Translations under genes and position numbers: made by a program
Part shown: in pieces, positions 44,496 through 47,408 of the stretch
Position numbering within the stretch: the first letter of the stretch is position 1
How the letters are laid out: each line of letters opens with the position of its first letter
Notes under the pieces: generated by a model
What the model was told of the DNA's origin: nothing
Database searches by the model: none
The model's input: the letters and a program-made list of their open reading frames with translations, nothing else
Source: Paracoccus sp. (in: a-proteobacteria)
Lineage (GTDB): Bacteria; Pseudomonadota; Alphaproteobacteria; Rhodobacterales; Rhodobacteraceae
Length of the DNA: 47,408 nucleotides
Assembly (NCBI RefSeq): GCF_030536915.1
Contig: NZ_JAUNPC010000007.1
Coordinates: 1 to 47,408, forward strand
Direction of reading: 5' to 3'

Positions 44496-47371
44496 AGGAC
44501 TTCATCATTCCCGACGACCGCGACCTCGGCACGCCCGCGTCGCACTCGGACATCACCGTCACGCTGACGGTGGACGGCATACCCGTCGCGGTCCCCGCGG
44601 GGACCAGCGTCATGCGCGCCGCCGCCATCGCCGGGGTCACGGTGCCGAAGCTTTGCGCCACCGACCACCTGACGGCCTTCGGCTCCTGCCGTCTTTGCGT
44701 CGTCCAGATCGACGGGATGCGGGGAACGCCCGCCTCCTGCACCACGCCCGTGGCCGAGGGCATGGTCGTCCACACCCAGACCGACGAGGTCGCGCAGATC
44801 CGGCGCGGGGTGATGGAGCTTTACATCTCGGACCACCCGCTCGACTGCCTGACCTGCGCGGCGAACGGCGACTGCGAGTTGCAGGACATGGCGGGCGCGG
44901 TGGGCCTGCGCGAAGTCCGCTATGAGCCGGGCAAGAACCACTTCCAGCGCCGCGAGAACGGCGAGCCGAACCCGGAATGGCGGGCCAAGGACCATTCCAA
45001 CCCCTATTTCACCTTCGATCCGGCGAAATGCATCGTCTGTTCGCGCTGCGTCCGGGCCTGCGAGGAGGTGCAGGGCACCTTCGCGCTGACCATCGACGGC
45101 CGCGGCTTCGACAGCCGCGTCAGCGCGGGGATGATGTCGGACAGCTTCCTGTCCTCGGACTGCGTGTCCTGCGGCGCCTGTGTGCAGGTCTGCCCGACCG
45201 CCACCCTGATCGAGAACACGGTGATCGAGATCGGCACCCCCGAGCGCATCGTGAAGACGACCTGCGCCTATTGCGGCGTCGGCTGCTCCTTCGACGCCCA
45301 TATGCGCGGCGAGACGGTCGTGAAGATGGTGCCGTCGAAGGATGGCAAGGCCAACCGCGGGCATAGCTGCGTCAAGGGCCGTTTCGCCTGGGGCTATGCG
45401 ACCCATGCCGAGCGCATCCTGAACCCGATGATCCGCGAGCATTACACCGACCCGTGGCGGGTGGTGTCCTGGGACGAGGCGATCCGCTTCGCCGCCGACC
45501 GCCTGCGCGCCACGCAAGAGAAGCATGGCCGCGATTCGGTTGGCGTCATCACCTCGTCCCGCTGCACCAACGAGGAAACCTATCTCGTGCAGAAGCTCGC
45601 CCGCGCGGTCTTCGGCAACAACAACACCGACACCTGCGCCCGCGTCTGCCACTCGCCCACTGGCTATGGCCTCAAGACCGCCTTCGGCACCTCGGCGGGA
45701 ACGCATGACTTCGACTCGGTCGAGGACACCGACCTCGCGCTGGTGATCGGGGCGAACCCGACGGAAGGGCATCCCGTCTTCGGCTCGCGCCTGCGGCGTC
45801 GGCTGCGGGAAGGGGCGGGGCTGATCGTGCTCGACCCGCGCCATATCGACCTGCTGGACACGGCGCACCGGAACGAGGCGCTGCATCTGCCGCTGCTGCC
45901 CGGCACCAACGTGGCCGTCCTGACCGCGATGGCCCATGTGATCGCGGCCGAGGGTCTCTATGACGAGGCCTATATCCGCGAACGCTGCGACTGGGACGAG
46001 TTCCTAGAATACCGCGACTTCCTGCTGGACCCCCGCCATTCCCCCGAGGAAGTCGAGCGTTACAGCCAGGTCCCCGCCGACCTGATCCGGCAGGCGGCCC
46101 GCGCCTATGCGAAGGCGCCCCGCGCCTCTATCTACTACGGGCTGGGGGTGACGGAACATTCGCAAGGTTCCACGACCGTCATGGCGATCGCCAACCTTGC
46201 GATGATGACGGGCAACATCGGCAAGCCCGGCACCGGCGTGAACCCCCTGCGCGGGCAGAACAACGTGCAGGGCTCGTGCGACATGGGGTCCTTCCCGCAC
46301 GAATACCCGGGCTATCGCCATGTCACCGACATCGAGACGCGCAAGCTTTATGAGCGCGTCTGGGGCGTGCTGCTGTCCGATGAACCGGGGCTTCGCATCC
46401 CCAACATGTTCGACGCGGCGACGCAGGGGCGGTTCAAGGGCCTTTACTGCCAGGGCGAGGACGTGCTGCAGTCCGACCCCGACACGACCCATGTCCAGTC
46501 GGCGCTGGCGAGCCTCGACATCCTGATCGTCCACGACCTGTTCCTGAACGAGACCTCGAACTACGCCCATGTCTTCCTGCCGGGATCATCCTTCCTGGAA
46601 AAGGACGGCACCTTCACCAATGCCGAGAGGCGGATCAACATGGTCCGCAAAGCCATGACCCCCATGAACGGTCATGCCGACTGGGAAATCACGGTGATGC
46701 TGGCGAATGCGCTGGGCGCGGGCTGGCACTACGACCACCCCTCGCAGATCATGGACGAGATCGCGCTGACCACCCCCAGCTTCTCGGGCGTCAGCTACGA
46801 CCTGCTGGACCGCGAGCAGTCGGTGCAATGGCCCTGCAACGCGGATGCCCCCTTGGGCACGCCGGTCATGCACATCGACGGCTTCGCACGCGGCCCCGGC
46901 AAGTTCATCAACACCGAGTATGTGCCCAGCGACGAACGCACCGGCGGCCGCTTCCCGCTGCTGCTGACAACGGGCCGGACGCTGACGCAGTACAACGTCG
47001 GCGCCCAGACCCGGCGCACCGACAACACCGTCTGGCACCCCGAGGATCTGCTGGAGATCCACCCCCATGACGCCGAGCAGCGCGGCATCCGCGAGGGCGA
47101 TTACGTCCGCGTGGCCAGCCGGGCGGGTGACACGACGATCCGGGCGAAGATCACCGACCGGGTGGCGCCGGGCGTCGTCTACACGACCTTCCACCATCCG
47201 AACACGCAGGCGAACGTGGTGACGACCGACAACTCGGACTGGGCGACCAACTGCCCCGAGTTCAAGGTGACGGCGGTGCAGGTCAGCCCCTCGAACGGGC
47301 CTTCGGAATGGCAGGAACAGTATCGCAGCCATTCGGAACTGGCCCGCCGCATCCTGCCGGCCGCGGAATGA
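44492..47371 (+). CDS. fdsA: NAD-dependent formate dehydrogenase alpha subunit (Mo-bis-MGD, multi-Fe-S)
   Basis: Catalytic subunit that oxidises formate to CO2. The 959-residue protein has an N-terminal NuoG-like region. Visible ligands are Cys55, Cys66, Cys69, Cys83 for [2Fe-2S], and His115, Cys119, Cys122, Cys128 for the His-ligated cluster. Cys180/183/186/190 and Cys224/227/230/234 bind two [4Fe-4S] clusters, and Cys258/261/265/293 a further cluster near the cofactor. The molybdenum ligand Cys386, followed by His387 (ARVCHSPTGYG), has the same numbering as in the Rhodobacter capsulatus enzyme. GANPTEGHPV and MTGNIGKPGTGVNPLRGQNNVQG are cofactor motifs (the latter at about 570-592). Cys (not Sec) rules out a selenoenzyme. 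Confidence 0.96.
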   Translation: MKDFIIPDDRDLGTPASHSDITVTLTVDGIPVAVPAGTSVMRAAAIAGVTVPKLCATDHLTAFGSCRLCVVQIDGMRGTPASCTTPVAEGMVVHTQTDEVAQIRRGVMELYISDHPLDCLTCAANGDCELQDMAGAVGLREVRYEPGKNHFQRRENGEPNPEWRAKDHSNPYFTFDPAKCIVCSRCVRACEEVQGTFALTIDGRGFDSRVSAGMMSDSFLSSDCVSCGACVQVCPTATLIENTVIEIGTPERIVKTTCAYCGVGCSFDAHMRGETVVKMVPSKDGKANRGHSCVKGRFAWGYATHAERILNPMIREHYTDPWRVVSWDEAIRFAADRLRATQEKHGRDSVGVITSSRCTNEETYLVQKLARAVFGNNNTDTCARVCHSPTGYGLKTAFGTSAGTHDFDSVEDTDLALVIGANPTEGHPVFGSRLRRRLREGAGLIVLDPRHIDLLDTAHRNEALHLPLLPGTNVAVLTAMAHVIAAEGLYDEAYIRERCDWDEFLEYRDFLLDPRHSPEEVERYSQVPADLIRQAARAYAKAPRASIYYGLGVTEHSQGSTTVMAIANLAMMTGNIGKPGTGVNPLRGQNNVQGSCDMGSFPHEYPGYRHVTDIETRKLYERVWGVLLSDEPGLRIPNMFDAATQGRFKGLYCQGEDVLQSDPDTTHVQSALASLDILIVHDLFLNETSNYAHVFLPGSSFLEKDGTFTNAERRINMVRKAMTPMNGHADWEITVMLANALGAGWHYDHPSQIMDEIALTTPSFSGVSYDLLDREQSVQWPCNADAPLGTPVMHIDGFARGPGKFINTEYVPSDERTGGRFPLLLTTGRTLTQYNVGAQTRRTDNTVWHPEDLLEIHPHDAEQRGIREGDYVRVASRAGDTTIRAKITDRVAPGVVYTTFHHPNTQANVVTTDNSDWATNCPEFKVTAVQVSPSNGPSEWQEQYRSHSELARRILPAAE

Positions 47372-47408
47372 GCAAAACAGGACCGGCCCGCCAAGGCAGC
47401 GGGCCGGG
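47368..47408 (+). CDS. Probable start of fdsC (FdhD-type accessory protein), cut by the window end
   Basis: An ATG overlaps the fdsA stop by ATGA, the same coupling used by fdsB/fdsA, and the frame stays open to the last base, encoding MSKTGPARQGSGP. In known fds operons fdsC, an FdhD-like sulfurtransferase that inserts the sulfido ligand into the cofactor, follows fdsA. Only 13 codons are visible, so the identity rests on context. Confidence 0.5.
   Translation, partial: MSKTGPARQGSGP

Noticed and set aside
44492-47371. Complex I subunit NuoG
   Set aside because: The NuoG-like N-terminus is followed by a complete Mo-bis-MGD formate dehydrogenase domain with Cys386 and His387, and the operon order fdsG-fdsB-fdsA matches formate dehydrogenase.
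47383-47407. Hairpin CCGGCCCGC/GCGGGCCGG at the very end of the window as an fdsA terminator
   Set aside because: An in-frame ATGA-coupled coding sequence runs through it and no T-run is visible before the window ends, so it is more likely coding.

Overview
The window is a GC-rich chromosomal stretch of an alphaproteobacterium of the family Rhodobacteraceae, most likely Paracoccus or a close relative. The grounds are: a TCA-cycle supercluster (mdh, sucCD, odhAB, lpd, sdhCDAB) with two ethylmalonyl-CoA-pathway genes (mcl2, mch) inside it; an F0-only ATP synthase operon with separate b' and b subunits; the alphaproteobacterial F1-ATPase zeta subunit (DUF1476) next to purC; and an NAD-dependent molybdenum formate dehydrogenase (fdsGBA). 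Genus placement is inference from gene order and protein families; no search was run.

Layout. 0.2-11.6 kb, minus strand: mdh has its own promoter and terminator. It is followed by a long operon sucC - lipoprotein - sucD - odhA - odhB - small protein - MAPEG protein - lpd, then a lytic transglycosylase lipoprotein. 11.7-22.5 kb, mostly plus strand: TauE-like exporter, a ferritin-like DUF892 protein (minus), mcl2, NnrU-like protein, DUF1737 protein, mch and an EEP-family protein, then sdhC-sdhD-sdhA. Two lipoproteins, a glycosyltransferase-like and a methyltransferase-like gene separate sdhA from sdhB. 22.6-26.3 kb: a 59-aa orphan, an ArsR regulator with its operator, and atpI-atpB-atpE-atpF'-atpF. 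26.3-30.8 kb: OmpA-type lipoprotein, nth, a PfkB-family kinase, and a PQQ-type sugar dehydrogenase coupled to a DUF2231 membrane protein. 31-38.3 kb: a fatty-acid oxidation block (MerR regulator, acyl-CoA dehydrogenase, fadA, small ORF, fadB) and two tandem PaaI-type thioesterases. 38.3-41.2 kb: MATE exporter, zeta subunit, purC, purS. 41.2 kb to the end: a truncated methyltransferase, a LysR regulator and fdsG-fdsB-fdsA, running into what looks like the start of fdsC.

How it fits together. Most of the window is central carbon and energy metabolism. Acyl-CoA is oxidised to acetyl-CoA (acyl-CoA dehydrogenase, FadA, FadB). Acetyl-CoA is burned in the TCA cycle or assimilated through the ethylmalonyl-CoA pathway (Mch, Mcl2), electrons enter at SdhCDAB, and ATP is made by F0F1 under control of zeta. 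Formate provides extra NADH. The strongest non-gene signal is a matched pair of GTGATCAC palindromes, spaced exactly 21 bp centre to centre, upstream of both sucC and sdhC. It suggests one unidentified regulator controls both TCA operons. Other odd points are an approximately 100-residue low-complexity extension on ATP synthase b', tandem lipoyl domains in OdhB, small lipoprotein genes translationally coupled to TCA-cycle genes, a three-copy intergenic repeat, and a truncated gene at the purS/fds junction. No tRNA, rRNA, CRISPR array, insertion sequence or phage gene was recognised.
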